Shown here: one piece after another, positions 1 to 10,642 of the stretch
How the letters are laid out: every line of letters begins with the position of its first letter
Position numbering within the stretch: the first letter of the stretch is position 1
Origin: Scilla litardierei
Taxonomy: Eukaryota > Streptophyta > Magnoliopsida > Asparagales > Asparagaceae
DNA length: 64,000 nucleotides
Direction of reading: 5' to 3'
Assembly (NCBI GenBank): GCA_030789695.1
Contig: CM061135.1
Span: 108,756,301 to 108,820,300, forward strand
Made by a program: the position numbers and the translations under genes
Notes under the pieces: generated by a model
Told to the model about the DNA's origin: nothing
Database searches by the model: none
What the model saw: the letters and a program-made list of their open reading frames with translations, nothing else

Positions 1-443
1 CCTGAGCCAGAGACAGTTGCTGAGGACGAGGCGTTTGCTGACGCTGAGCCCGAGCCTACGTTCGTTGAGGAGTTCGAGGACACCGGAGACTAGTCTTAGA
101 GACTGATTTTACTTGCTTTTGCTTTAGGTTGTTGTTAGTTGTCGGTGCTTGCACCATTGCTTTGTTTTCGTACTTTGTACTTTTGTCGGCCATGCTGGGC
201 CTCTTTTAGACTCTTTTATTTTAGCCTGGTGGCTTTTTCTGCGATGTTGAGATTTATTATTATGGATATTCTGAGATGCTTCTTTGTCTCTTTTCGTTAT
301 TATTATCTTTGTTTCGTTTCGCGTTGTAAGGACCTGCAGTTTAAATTTGATTGACGCTTATCGGACTTGAAGCTTTGTAGCTTCAAGTCTGAGCGGACCT
401 TCTCACACTTCGCCTCCACGTTTTTAGGAAGCGGGGCGTGACA
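1..443 (+). repeat. 5' LTR (3' portion only) of Tekay/Del-like gypsy element A
   Basis: This segment aligns without gaps to 7631-8073, with 9 mismatches that I counted in 443 bases (about 2%). It ends in GTGACA, as the other copy does. It is therefore the last part of the 5' LTR of the element whose 3' LTR is 5238-8073. The first roughly 2.4 kb of this LTR lies before the window. A 71-codon open frame (139-354) is present in both copies but has no recognisable domain, so I treat it as incidental. Confidence 0.93.
364..389 (+). other. Perfect stem-loop near the LTR end (5' copy)
   Basis: An 11-bp perfect stem (GACTTGAAGCT pairing with AGCTTCAAGTC) with a TTGT loop lies about 55 bases before the LTR end. 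The identical structure occurs in the 3' LTR at 7994-8019. Its place in the distal LTR would fit an RNA 3'-end or packaging role, but that is inference. Confidence 0.6.
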
Positions 444-594
444 GGTTTTGTTGGTGGCCCATGCAGGTCCTCCTATCTTGCGATTGCGAACTAACGGAAC
501 AACGATAATAAACGGAATATCCATTAAATAAATTGCAACATCCAAGTCATTAAGCTTTGAGTCTAATTTGTTTGTTCGTTTTCCTTGTCATTAG
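444..594 (+). other. Leader of element A, PBS not recognised
   Basis: This is the untranslated leader between the 5' LTR and the gag ATG. The usual plant initiator-Met PBS (TGGTATCAGAGC) is absent. The nearest candidate is TGGTGGCCCATG at 452-463, which I cannot assign to a tRNA. The leader begins CAG|GT at 444/445 and ends with a pyrimidine-rich run and TTAG at 594, directly before the gag ATG. It could therefore be removed as a leader intron of about 150 bases, but nothing in frame tests this. Confidence 0.5.
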
Positions 595-1686
595 ATGGCT
601 GGACGACGACAGACCCGATCTGGAAGTGGGCCCAATCGTGCTGAGGAGCCAGATAGGGAGCCTACCAATGCTGAGATCATGAGGATGATGCATCAGATGA
701 TGCAGGTGCAGCAGGGCATGCTCCAGAACACTCAGAGTGCTCCTCGCTTCGAGCCAGGAGCGAAGCAGTTTCGGGAGCTGGGCCCGACTTACTTTGATGG
801 ATCTGAAGGACCGTTGGCTGCAGAGGAGTGGATCAGAAACACTGAGGATAATCTGAAGATGTCGAAGGTCAACCCGGCTGGATGGGTTGATCTGGCAAAG
901 AAGCAGCTTAAGGATAATGCCCGAAACTAGTGGGATGCAGAGGAGGAGCTGTTGGTGAGCCATATACATTGGGCTACTTTCAAGTCTAGATTCGACGAGG
1001 AGTACTTTCCGAAGGCTGCTAGGAGGGAGATGTTGCAGCGCTTCATTGAACTGAAGCAGGGGAGTCTGTCGGTGGACCAGTACCACCAGGAGTTTACTAG
1101 ATTGAGCCGCTTTGCACCGAAGATGGTGGAGGATGCTGAGGAGAAGGCTCAGAGGTTTCTGCAGGGTCTTTCTCTAGACTTGCAGAGTCTGGTGTCTACG
1201 ACGGACATGGAGTCATATCAGAAGTTGCTGGTAGCTGCTCGAAGACAGGAGAGGATTGCGAAGCAGAAGAGAGGACTGATTTCTGGAGCTGGGAAGAGGC
1301 CTATGGAGCAGGTCAGAGGAGTGGTTAGGCCTAGGACCAGACCTAGTCAGACGGTGCAGTTCAAGAGGCCAGGTGGGCCTACTCTGAAGACTTGCCATTT
1401 CTGTGGCAAGACCGGGCATATATCAAGGATCAGTGTAGGAAGATGTTGGGACAGTGCCTGGTTTGTGGAGATCCTACTCATGCCATGAAGGATTGCCCGA
1501 GTTCTAAACTACCTTGGAAGGATCCCATTGCCGCACAGCCGTTGCAGCAGAGAGCACCTGTACCTGCAGGTCGTGGAGCACCTCTCGCTCCTCAGAGGCA
1601 GGCCATTCAGCAGGCCGTGCAGCCGAGGAGGCAGGCTTACCTGCTGACGGCAGTGGAGAGCGAGGCCGTGGATGAGGTTATCGCAG
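595..1686 (+). pseudogene. gag: gag of element A, broken
   Basis: This is the capsid/nucleocapsid polyprotein region of a Ty3/gypsy element. The ATG at 595 follows TTAG. The frame reads through a basic, Gln/Met-rich N-terminus and a retrotransposon gag domain (about 780-1250; W-T-F-K-S-R-F-D-E-E-Y-F-P motif region near 970-1005). Two CCHC zinc knuckles follow at about 1393-1435 and 1456-1497. The second is intact (CLVCGDPTHAMKDC). There are two breaks: an in-frame TAG at 928-930, and a 1-base frameshift inside the first knuckle near 1425-1432, which moves the rest to the frame that starts at about 1392. The coding part ends at 1686 in a GT donor. If unspliced, translation stops at TGA 1704-1706. 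The presence of two knuckles and the family resemblance are visible; the Tekay/Del assignment is inferred from the whole element. Confidence 0.88.
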
Positions 1687-1800
1687 GTAACTCTCAAACT
1701 AGTTGATTCCTTCCTTAGATAGTTTGATTGATTGCTTATGTTTGTTGCTTGCATATGTTTGTTTGTTAGAATAGGGTTTGATTGTTAGATTATTTGTTAG
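1687..1800 (+). other. Probable spliceosomal intron 1 between gag and protease (114 bp)
   Basis: The segment starts GTAACT after GCAG and ends TTTGTTAG. It is T-rich, unlike the coding sequence on both sides. Removing it joins the Gag tail (V-I-A-G) directly to the start of the protease (V-I-L-V-C) in frame, as in intronless relatives. It contains an in-frame TGA at 1704-1706. Its length is a multiple of three, so only the stop, not the frame, separates the spliced and unspliced products. Splicing is inferred from sequence only. Confidence 0.75.
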
Positions 1801-4219
1801 GTGTGATTTTGGTGTGCACATTTCCTGCACGAGTCCTCTTTGACTCAGGTGCATCGATGTGCATTATTTCTCGGAGCTTCGTGGAGAAGCATTCCTTGAC
1901 GACTTCCTCTCTTCCCAAGAGTTGGAACATCGTTACGGGAAATGGCGTGATCTCGGTGCATCGTGGGTGCACTTCTTGCCCTTTGGTGGTCTGTGGACAT
2001 GACTTTATGCTGACTTTATTGTCCACGACATCATCAACTACGATGCCGTGCTTGGAATGGATTGGCTTGTGAGCTTCTATGCTACGATCGATTGTCGGAG
2101 GAAGAAGGTGGTGTTCGAGATCCCCGGGCATCCGGTGTTTGAGTTCAGTCGAGGTAGCAGTTCGCTTGGCCCTGTCACGTTTCGGGCCAGACCGGTGGAG
2201 CTTGTTGCTATGCAGATGGAGCAGGATAGACCAGCTGTGGTACGTGAATTCGACGACGTCTTCCCCGAGGAGATGTCTGGGCTGCCACCCGATCGAGCTC
2301 TCGAGTTTTCGATCGATCTTATGCCGGGAGCGCAGCCTATTTCGAAGGCACCATATCGGATGGCTCCAGCAGAGTTAGAAGAGTTGCGTAGGCAGCTTGA
2401 CGAGCTTTTGCAGAAAGGATACATCAATCCTAGTGTGTCTCCGTGGGGAGCACCGGTGTTGCTGGTGAAGAAGAAGGATGGTTCGCGTCGCATGTGTGTG
2501 GATTACCGGGAGCTGAATGCTGTGACTATCAAGAATAAATATCCCTTGCCTCGGATAGATGACATCTTTGATCAGCTCGGAGGATCGAGGGTGTTCTCTA
2601 AGTTGGATTTGAGGAGTGGCTATCATCAGCTTAAGGTGAAGAAGGACGACATCCCGAAGACAGCGTTCAGGACGAAGTATGGTCACTACGAGTTCGTGGT
2701 TATGCCCTTCGGCGTAACCAATGCACCTGCAGTCTTTATGAACCTGATGAATTTGGTCTTCTACGACTTTCTAGACAAGTTCGTCGTCATCTTCATTGAC
2801 GATATTCTGATCTATTCAAAGTCGGAGGAAGAGCATGCATCGCACTTGAGGACAGTGTTGGAGATCTTGAGGAAGCATCGTTTGTATGCTAAATATTCCA
2901 AGTGCGAGTTTTGGCTGGATAGAGTTGCCTTTCTCGGGCATGTGGTGTCTGGTGATGGAATTTCTGTGGATCCCGAGAAGATTGGGGCTATCAGAGAGTG
3001 GCCGGTTCCGCAGTCGGCGTCAGAGATTCGTAGTTTCCTGGGGCTTGCAGGATATTATCGGCGTTTCATTAAGGACTTTTCTCGGATTGCTGAGCCGATG
3101 ACCCGACTGACGCGAAACGATGTGTCTTACGTTTGGTCTGATGATTGCGAGAAGGCTTTTGGTATTCTGAAGGAGAGATTGACGACTACCCCTGTACTTG
3201 CTGTGCCTGATCAGAGTGGAGGATTCGAGATCTTTTGCGATGCTTCTGGTAAAGGTTTAGGATGTGTGTTGCATCAGCATGGGCATGTGGTTGCGTATGC
3301 TTCTCATCAGCTTAAGGCTCATGAGAAGAATTACCCGACACATGACTTGGAGTTGGCTGCCGTCGTGTTTGCGCTGAAGATTTGGAGGCACTTCCTACTG
3401 AGTGAGAAGGTGAAGATCTTCACTGATCACAGAATCTTGAAGTATATCTTTACTCAGAAGGAGCTCAACATGCGACAGCGTCGATGGTTGGAGCTCATGG
3501 TAGACTATGAGATTGACTTGCAGTATCACCCTGGCAAGGTGAATGTAGTTCCGGATGCGCTGAGTAGGCTTCCAGCGGTGATGATGTTGACCTCGCAGTG
3601 GAGATTGCAGCAGGATTTTTGCGAGTCTGGTATCGAGATTATTCTTACTGGAGAGACTTCTTCGATGATGAGCATGCAGATACAATCGTCGATCGTGGAT
3701 AGGATCAAGGCTGGGCAGGCTGGAGATGCTAAGCTTGTGAAGATTCGGGAGCAGGTGGAAGCCGGTCTGCGGACTGACTTTTTGATCCACGAGGATGGTT
3801 CGTTGAGATTCGGAGCCAGGTTGTGTGTGCCAGCTGGAGATATCAGAGAGGAATTATTGGTGGAGGCACACAGTTCGCCGTATTCTGTGCATCCTGGTGG
3901 CACCAAGATGTACACGGATCTTCGTCTGAACTTTTGGTGGCATGGAATGAAGAGGAGTGTGGCTCGGAGTGTAGCCAAGTGTTTGGTTTGCCAGCAAGTA
4001 AAGGCGGAGCATCAGCGTACGGCAGGGTTGCTACAACCGCTTCCGATCCCGGAGTGGAAGTGGCAGCACATCACTATGGATTTCGTGACTGGACTACCTC
4101 GGAGTCTGAAGCAGAACGACGCGATTTGGGTGATCGTAGACCGATTGACCAAATCTGTGCACTTTATTCCCTTCCGAGTAGGACAGTCTACCGAGACGCT
4201 AGCGAGGAGATACATGGAG
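1801..4219 (+). pseudogene. pol: pol of element A: protease, reverse transcriptase, RNase H, integrase N-part
   Basis: The domains run in Ty3/gypsy order. The retropepsin carries DSGAS at about 1842-1856. The reverse transcriptase has the catalytic FIDDIL at about 2792-2809 and the PFGVTNAP segment before it. RNase H has its first Asp in FCDASG (about 3233) and another in FTDHR (about 3418). The integrase has an HHCC zinc finger ending CLVCQQVK (about 3979-4002) and its first catalytic Asp in MDFVTGLP (about 4078). A 1-base frameshift near 2005-2020 separates the protease from RT; the downstream frame is then open to 4219. That last codon (GAG) abuts a GT donor. Integrase continues at 4291 after intron 2. 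The products would act in cytoplasmic particles to copy and insert the element. The copy is probably not autonomous now because of the upstream breaks. Confidence 0.93.
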
Positions 4220-4290
4220 GTAAATTCGTTTACTCTCCGTTTCTATTTCCTTTTAATAGTTTAGATAGTGATGTAACATGAATCGTGCAG
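4220..4290 (+). other. Probable spliceosomal intron 2 inside integrase (71 bp)
   Basis: This T-rich segment starts GTAAAT and ends GTGCAG, with a branch-like TAAC near 4274. It is not a multiple of three. Its removal joins R-R-Y-M-E to E-I-V-R-L-H-G in frame, restoring the continuous integrase core found in this family. Unspliced reading runs into stop codons and would cut integrase after its first catalytic Asp. Its size is near the lower limit for plant introns. Splicing has not been shown. Confidence 0.78.
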
Positions 4291-5196
4291 GAGATCGTAA
4301 GACTTCACGGAGTCCCTGTGAGTATCGTGTCGGACAGAGACATGAGATTCACATCTCAGTTTTGGCAGAGTCTGCAGAAGAGCTTGGGTACGAGTCTGAG
4401 TTTCAGCACGGCGTACCACCCGCAGACGGACGGCCAGTCTGAGAGGACGATTCAGATTCTGGAGGATATGTTGCGAGCTTGCATGCTGGACTTTAAGGGA
4501 TCTTGGGAGGATCATCTCCATCACGTTGAGTTTGCCTACAATAACAGCTACCAGGCGAGTATTGGAATGGCGCCTTTCGCCGCGCTATATGGAAAGAAAT
4601 GTCGATCGCCACTGAGCTGGGATGACGTTGGAGATCGGGAGCTGTTAGGACCAGAGATGATCGTGGAGGTCGTGGATGTTGTGAGGAATATTCGAGAGAA
4701 GATGAGGATTGCACAGGACCGTTTCAAGCATTGGGCAGATGCTAAACGGAGGACTTTGGAGTTTCAGCCTGGCGATCATGTATTCCTGAAGATTTCTCCG
4801 AACCGTGGAGTTATTCGATTCAGGAAGAGAGGCAAGCTGAGTCCGAGGTTCATTGGACTGTTCGATGTTCTGGAGAGAGTTGGAGCTGTGGCTTATCGCT
4901 TGGCGTTGCCACCGTCGCTGGTGGGAGTTCACGACGTATTTCACGTATCTCAGTTACGTCGATACGTTAGTGATCCATCCCACGCTGTGGACTTCTCGGA
5001 GATTACGGTTCGTCCGGATCTGTCTTATGATCAGCAACCCGTTGAGATTCTGGATAGTCGACAGAAGCAGCTGAGGAATAAGACCGTCGACTTGGTTCGA
5101 GTGCAGTGGCGTCACGGTTCCCCTGGTGAGTCTACCTGGGAACGTGAAGATGAGATGAGAGAGCGTTTCCCGCACCTTTTCCCGAGCAGTGCTTGA
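4291..5196 (+). pseudogene. Integrase C-part and chromodomain of element A
   Basis: This is the continuation of pol after intron 2. The second catalytic Asp lies in VSDRDMRF (about 4327) and the catalytic Glu in QSERTIQ (about 4435). The GPF/Y-like region and the [12 protein letters not shown] motif (about 4930) follow. The C-terminus (about 5043-5180) resembles the Tekay/Del chromodomain, with the pattern V-E-I-L-D-S-R ... STWERED. Chromodomains in this clade guide insertion to modified histones. The frame is open to the stop at 5194-5196. The reported reading frame starts upstream at a non-ATG codon inside the intron, so this is the tail of the polyprotein and not a separate gene. The segment itself is undamaged; I call it pseudogenic because the full polyprotein is broken. 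Confidence 0.9.
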
Positions 5197-5224
5197 TGTT
5201 GATTCCGAGGGCGGAATCATTTCT

Positions 5225-5237
5225 AAGGTGGGGAGGA
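5225..5237 (+). other. Polypurine tract of element A
   Basis: A purine run (AAGGTGGGGAGGA) ends directly at the TG that starts the 3' LTR. This is the expected primer site for plus-strand DNA synthesis. Confidence 0.9.
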
Positions 5238-5823
5238 TGTAACGGTACGTTTTCGTTGTACTTTGTTCGTGCACGTGCTTTTGGCCGTGCACGTGTTTAT
5301 TTTAAACTTTATTTGATTGTGAACACTTTTGTGTGATATGCCGTTGTGAACATCTCTGAGAGTATTAAATAGTGGCACTATCTTGGAACGACACTTCTCG
5401 AGTCGTTTTTCCACAATTTAAACTTACTTGATGAGACGTGACGATTCTCACTCTTGACGGGAGACGTTTCTATTTTTAGTCTCGTCGTCCGACGTTGAAA
5501 TTGAGATCCGTCTTCTTAGTTAGCTCACATTCGTCATAACGATCACCACGATATTTATTTTATAATTTTTGGAGTTTATTTGACCACTTTTATATTTTTA
5601 ACAAGTTTTATATTATTTTTAATAATTAATTTATAAATTATTTTGGGCCAAATAAAATTTATTTGAGTTTTAAACATATTAAAGAATTTTTGAGCCAATT
5701 TCCAGCTCATTTGGACCAAGTCAAATCCTTGGGTGAGTTGGAGAAGTTGAATTTCAAATTTTAAATTATTTTAAACTTCTAATCCTATTAGATTTAGCCC
5801 TAGACCAAGTCAACCCATCTACA

Positions 5824-5833
5824 CTATATAAAC
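5824..5833 (+). promoter_or_regulatory. TATA box of the LTR promoter (CTATATAAAC)
   Basis: A clear TATA box sits inside the LTR about 590 bases from its start. It is followed by ACCCCTAGG and, about 30 bases on, by AGCCCTAGAC, where transcription could begin. The related LTR J has TTATAAAC near 63135 in the same relative position. Confidence 0.65.
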
Positions 5834-7003
5834 AACCCCTAGGAAGACCTATTTTCGCAAGAAATTAGCCCTAGACTCTTCCAAAACTCAAATTGGACGT
5901 TGCGACGATTCGTCGCAACGTTGCGACGTTCAGCCCCCGCACCGACCGAAGAAATTTCACCCGTTCCCCCGCTCCGACCGCTAGCCGCCCCCGCATCCAA
6001 GCCGCTCCGCATCGCAGCACAGCTGCCCCGCCCCGTTCCCCGCTTCGACCGAGAGAAGCCCTCGGTCTGACCGAGGGCTTGGCTCGCTTCCGCTCCGCAC
6101 AGCGCTCCGCACCGACCCCGCTTTGTCGCCCCGCTCCGCTCAGCGCCTGACCGATCGACCCGCCCGCACCGACCGACGATTGCAACGCTGCAACGTTGCA
6201 AACGTCGCAGCCTCGCATCCCAAGCGCACGACCGACCCTCCCTACCGATCTGACCGAAGGAATCCCTCGCACCCGCTGCTGCGACCGACCCAAAACGCTG
6301 CACAGCCCCGTTCCCCCGCAGCGACCGATAGGATCTCCCGCATTGGCTGGGTACGACCGAGAGTCATTCGTCGCAACCCCGCATCCGTCGCACCACTTGC
6401 CTCCGTGGGCCCCCCAAGTTCTCCAGAGGTATTGTGGGTCCCCCAAAGGTCCCTAGGACTACTGTGGGCCCCACCTAGGTGTGTTCTCTTCGACGACTTG
6501 CCACGTACGACGTCGTCGCACGTCGTAGCCCGTCGTCGCACGTGCGAGCTTTGGAATCTGGAATCGTCGCCCGGGTTGATTGCTCTGAAATTTCCAGCGA
6601 GGAATGTAATTGGAATCTGGACTTGGAGCGCGATCTTTTATTCCAACCCCCGGCGTCGCTACCCAACGCCGGTGTAGCTTTCGCGTCGTGTTGAGGTAAC
6701 GTTTTGCACACCTAGGACCCCCAACCCAATTGCACGCTAACCAAGACTAAAAAGCAGTATTTTAAAGTATTTTAAATGTTTTAGCAATCACTAATCAAGA
6801 TTAATAAAACGGATGTAGGCCGGTGGACTTGTGCACGTAGGAATCGTGACTTTGGACTCGTTGGACGGTGTTTTCTTGACGTGATAGTTGCAGGAAAGTG
6901 AAACTTGACAAATCTTGCTTATGGCCATGTTTTTAGGCCACTTCCTTGTTTTTAGCGTAAAAGAGACTAGTCAGTGAAATGATAGCTGGCTAGACGCTTA
7001 CTT

Positions 7004-7069
7004 GATCTAGTTTGACAACGAAACTAGATCCGTCACCTAATCGATCTAGCTTGACAACGAAGCTAGATC
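7004..7069 (+). other. Twin stem-loops with compensating changes
   Basis: Two 27-base hairpins, at 7004-7030 and 7043-7069, share the loop GACAACG. The stems are GATCTAGTTT/AAACTAGATC and GATCTAGCTT/AAGCTAGATC, so the single change in one arm is matched in the other. They lie in the LTR tail of element A. Confidence 0.7.
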
Positions 7070-7993
7070 CAACCTTTAAACTTGTTGTTCATGCATACTA
7101 AACTGTCACGTTTACTATCTTTACCTGTACGCTTTACTACTTTGCCATGTCATGTCATCCATGCATTGAATGTCGCATTCGTAGCATACGCTACACTACT
7201 TGTACTTCCTTGTCCGGCTAGGTGCACCCCTACGCCATACTTGTTAAAAACACTTCCTGGCTCGTGATCCAGAAGCGAGCATTCCAAGTTCGGGGGTAAG
7301 GCCCTGGCTCGATACACGTGGAGGGGTAGGGATAAACGGTTGCTTGAGCTTAGGAGTTGGCCCGCGCAGCCACTCTAGCCAAAAGACGGAATATCTGTGC
7401 ACGAGGTGCTTACTTTACTTGTCATGAACTTGTCTTGTGAATGCCATGCCATGCTCGTACTTTACTTTACTCTACTTTACCTGTTGCACTCATTACTTTA
7501 ACTGCCATGTCATTGCATCATGCTAGAACTGCTAGGTTGCTTTACTTTCACCTACTTTTAGTTTCCTTGCACAAGTCTTCCAGACTTGCTGACATGTGCC
7601 CCTTGCTCTTTTGGGTGTCACATGTTAGACCCTGAGCCAGAGACAGTTGCTGAGGACGAGGCGTTTGCTGACGCTAAGCCCGAGCCTACGTTCGTTGAGG
7701 AGTTCGAGGACACCGGAGACCAGTCTTAGAGACTGATTTTACTTGCTTTTGCTTTAGGTTGCTGTTAGTTGTCGGTGCTTGCACCATTGCTTTGTTTTCG
7801 TACTTTGTACTTTTGTCGGCCATGCTGGGCCTCTTTTAGACTCTTTTATTTTAGCCTGGTGGCTTTTTCTGCGATGTTGAGATTTATTATTATGGATAAT
7901 CTGAGATGCTTCTTTGTCTCTTTTCGTTATTATTATCTTTGTTTCGTTTCACGTTGCAAGGACCTGCAGTTTAAATTTGATTGACGCTTATCG

Positions 7994-8019
7994 GACTTGA
8001 AGCTTTGTAGCTTCAAGTC
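7994..8019 (+). other. Perfect stem-loop near the LTR end (3' copy)
   Basis: This is the second copy of the 11-bp stem with TTGT loop described for the 5' LTR. It is unchanged although surrounding bases differ between the two LTRs. Confidence 0.6.
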
Positions 8020-8559
8020 TGAGCGGTCCTTCTCACGCTTCGCCTCCACGTTTTTGGGAAGCGGGGCGTGACATCATGTAAGTCATAAATATACAAATGC
8101 AATGCTCAATTTTCTTTCCAGATATAGGATTTAGTATACAAACTTTATTTTCATGATTGCTATGTAAGTGTGTCCACTCTAATAAAACATGAAACCTACT
8201 CGAGTCTACCTCAAAAAGTTCAGGGAAAATAGAATTTTGTTTACTTTTATTAGGCTGTTTTGATCTTGATACCGAAACGTCACATTCTAATAGAAGTTCT
8301 AAAGCACACCTTTTAAGTATATGCCACTGCCACGATTGTATCTTATGAAGTTATGAACCATATCTCCATTATATTTCAAGATTCGAAACAAAGAGGAATA
8401 TGCTTAAGTTTGTGCTGTATTAGACAAAGAACCTACAAGATATATTCTAAGACATGTTCCAACTGTGAAGCTACTACTGGATAACAATCCCTTGATTGCT
8501 TTTGCACTCATTCAAGGGTTTTCATTAAGGAAGTATACACTACATAAAAAGCCCAATCA

Positions 8560-9126
8560 TAAAGCTAGAAAGGAAATGAAAACATCTTGTAATGCAGTGG
8601 TATTTGGGATGACATCAGTCAGCTCATAACCTGAGGGTTGATTGTCAAGGAGACTGGAGATGGTGGCCGGATCAAAGTCGAAGGAGGCATCATCTCCAAT
8701 ACATCAACACATGAGGATTGATCGTCAAGGAGACTGGAGATGGTGGCCGGATCAAAGTCGAAGGAGGCATCATCTCCAATACATCAACACATGCCTTCAC
8801 TGTCATAGCTGGACAAAGCAGTGGTAACATTTGCAGCCATGGTGCAGCATGTTGAGCTATCTGAAGCTGGGAGGTCACTAACATAATAGTACAAGACCTC
8901 ACTGTCACAGCTAGCAGCAGTCATGTTGATCTGGGCGGCAGTTGTATTGATAGCTTCTCATATGTTCGTCAGACAGCCGTGGAGTCATCTGTGCTGGGGA
9001 GGTCCTCTGTGAAGAAGCTATGTCATCTTCATCGCTTAAGTCGAGGATTTGAGCCATGATTGGGCTTGGAATGGCATCCTGTTTAAATATAAGGAGATGA
9101 TGAGACTCAGTTACATCAGTATGCAT
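8560..9126 (-). pseudogene. Decayed coding fragment with an 80-bp tandem duplication
   Basis: On the - strand, short open segments here have coding-like composition. One contains MAQILDLSDEDDIASS (start near 9057). Another, near 8560-8690, reads ...FDFDPATISSLLD... with acidic and Ser-rich character. An 80-base unit beginning CAAGGAGACTGGAG is present twice (about 8638-8717 and 8718-8797). As 80 is not a multiple of three, this shifts the frame. I do not recognise the parent gene. An acidic transcription-factor tail is possible, but this is only an impression. Confidence 0.35.
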
Positions 9127-9206
9127 ATGTTCCTATGATGTCTATAGAGAACACTGACGCTTAATGCTTAACATCTTTTTTCGCAAAAATGGGTGTCAGA
9201 GAACAA

Positions 9207-9560
9207 AATTCTTGAATCAAAATAATATGTACCAACATATCTTTGAGCATTGACCATGTTATATTCTGTACATATGTAGTAGCTTCAACTTTGTAATCTC
9301 CTTAAAGTTATAGTGTCTTTAAGAGTACAATGAACTTGAATCAAAATAATATGTACCAACATATCTTTTAGCATTGACCATGTTATATTCTGTACATATG
9401 TAGTAGCTTCAAATTTGTAATCTCCTTAAAGCTGTAGTGTCTTTAAGAAACAATGAAATTGAATCAAAATAATATGTACCAACTTATCTTTAAGCATTGA
9501 ACATTTTATATTTTATATTCTGATCATATGTAGTAGCTTCAACTTTGTAATCTCCTTAAT
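9207..9560. repeat. Tandem repeat, about 120-bp unit, three copies
   Basis: The unit begins TTGAATCAAAATAATATG and includes TGTAGTAGCTTCAA and TTTGTAATCTCC. Three successive diverged copies are visible from about 9207, 9333 and 9450. No reading frame is associated. Confidence 0.85.
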
Positions 9561-10642
9561 CTCTATTTGAGAATAGTAAGAGTGGTGTGTTTTAAAAAGA
9601 AGAAACTATTCTTCAAACATGTCTAGAGAGAGCACATATCCTCTATGTATTTTAAAGAAACAACAAAGCTAAAGAGTGTATGCGATTCTACAAGTTGTGT
9701 CGGTTTCAAGTCCTCTTTTTGGTGGTTCTCATGTAGTGCACCACGTGAAGAGAACATTGTACGAAGAACTCAATTCATAAGCAAAGGAATGAGGAGATAA
9801 TGCAACTATTTTACTTTTCTTTTTATTATATTTAAACAACTATTTTCATTGTACATATACACATTTACTCCCCGTTTCAACAAAATTAAAAGGGTTAATG
9901 CTAAGAAAATAGGAATAATCCTCATGAAATGCTTGGATCCATCACCCTGCTAAATAAAATGGAACAGATCAAACCACATCAATAGGTAAAATTTGGTTTA
10001 AAAAATAATATTCAATAATTTTATGCAATGCATGGATTCATTGGAATTGTCCTGTGAAAAATCGATGTTTGCACATACATTACAGACAATAAAAAACAAA
10101 TAGTGTGTTCATGCAATAAATAATTTTGGGAAAAACAACAACTCACCTGAAGAAGAAATTTATCACTTGAAACCCCAAAAAATGCAAGCCGATAGCTTGA
10201 ATTTCAGTTTAGTTTGAATTTCACCAAGTTTAGTAAATCAAATATGAATATAAAAAAGGTATAAGATATGAAAAGTAGGATAATGTCATCAAGCAACAAA
10301 CCATCCCCAATGTTGCTAATTATGTTCCATGGTGTTCCCATACTCTCTGCTTGTACCTACAAATAACTCCAGTATAATACTTTAATGCCAAAAAAATCCA
10401 TGACCCATGAGCAAATGAGGGAAGCTACAATCAAGTAACATTTGAATACATCCCATGTGCTTGCCACAACTTATCATTTTTTGATCAAGTAACCTGCTTC
10501 CCATTAATCATATGAGTCTAATGACATTTACATTTCAGAGAAACATTTGGAATGTAGGATTTTAGTCCAGACTTGGCCCAGCTTAACCAAAAGAATGATG
10601 ATAGAATCCAATATTCTATGACCATGTATTAGCTGAAATATT
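9561..10642. other. AT-rich intergenic sequence, nothing recognised
   Basis: I found no open frame above background, no terminal repeats and no clear promoter in this stretch. Confidence 0.6.

Larger units (their letters stand above)
5238..8073 (+). repeat. 3' LTR of element A (about 2.84 kb)
   Basis: The LTR starts TGTAACGG directly after the PPT and ends GTGACA. The next five bases (TCATG, 8074-8078) are the presumed TSD, but the matching left copy lies outside the window. The LTR has an AT-rich 5' part, a TATA box near 5824, and a GC-rich block of about 650 bases (5890-6540) with repeated CGCAACGTTGCGACG-like palindromes. An AT-rich tail with several stem-loops follows. Long open frames in the GC-rich block (for example 5839-6446 on the - strand) follow from base composition and have no recognisable domain. 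The same LTR type reappears at 62480. Confidence 0.93.

Noticed and set aside
139..354. 71-codon frame repeated in both LTRs of A (139-354 and 7769-7984)
   Set aside because: It is repeated because the LTR is repeated. Composition is T-rich, there is no domain, and differences between copies do not favour silent sites in any way I can see.
5839..6677. Long overlapping frames on both strands in the LTR of A
   Set aside because: A GC-rich block gives long open frames on several frames at once; none shows a protein family pattern.
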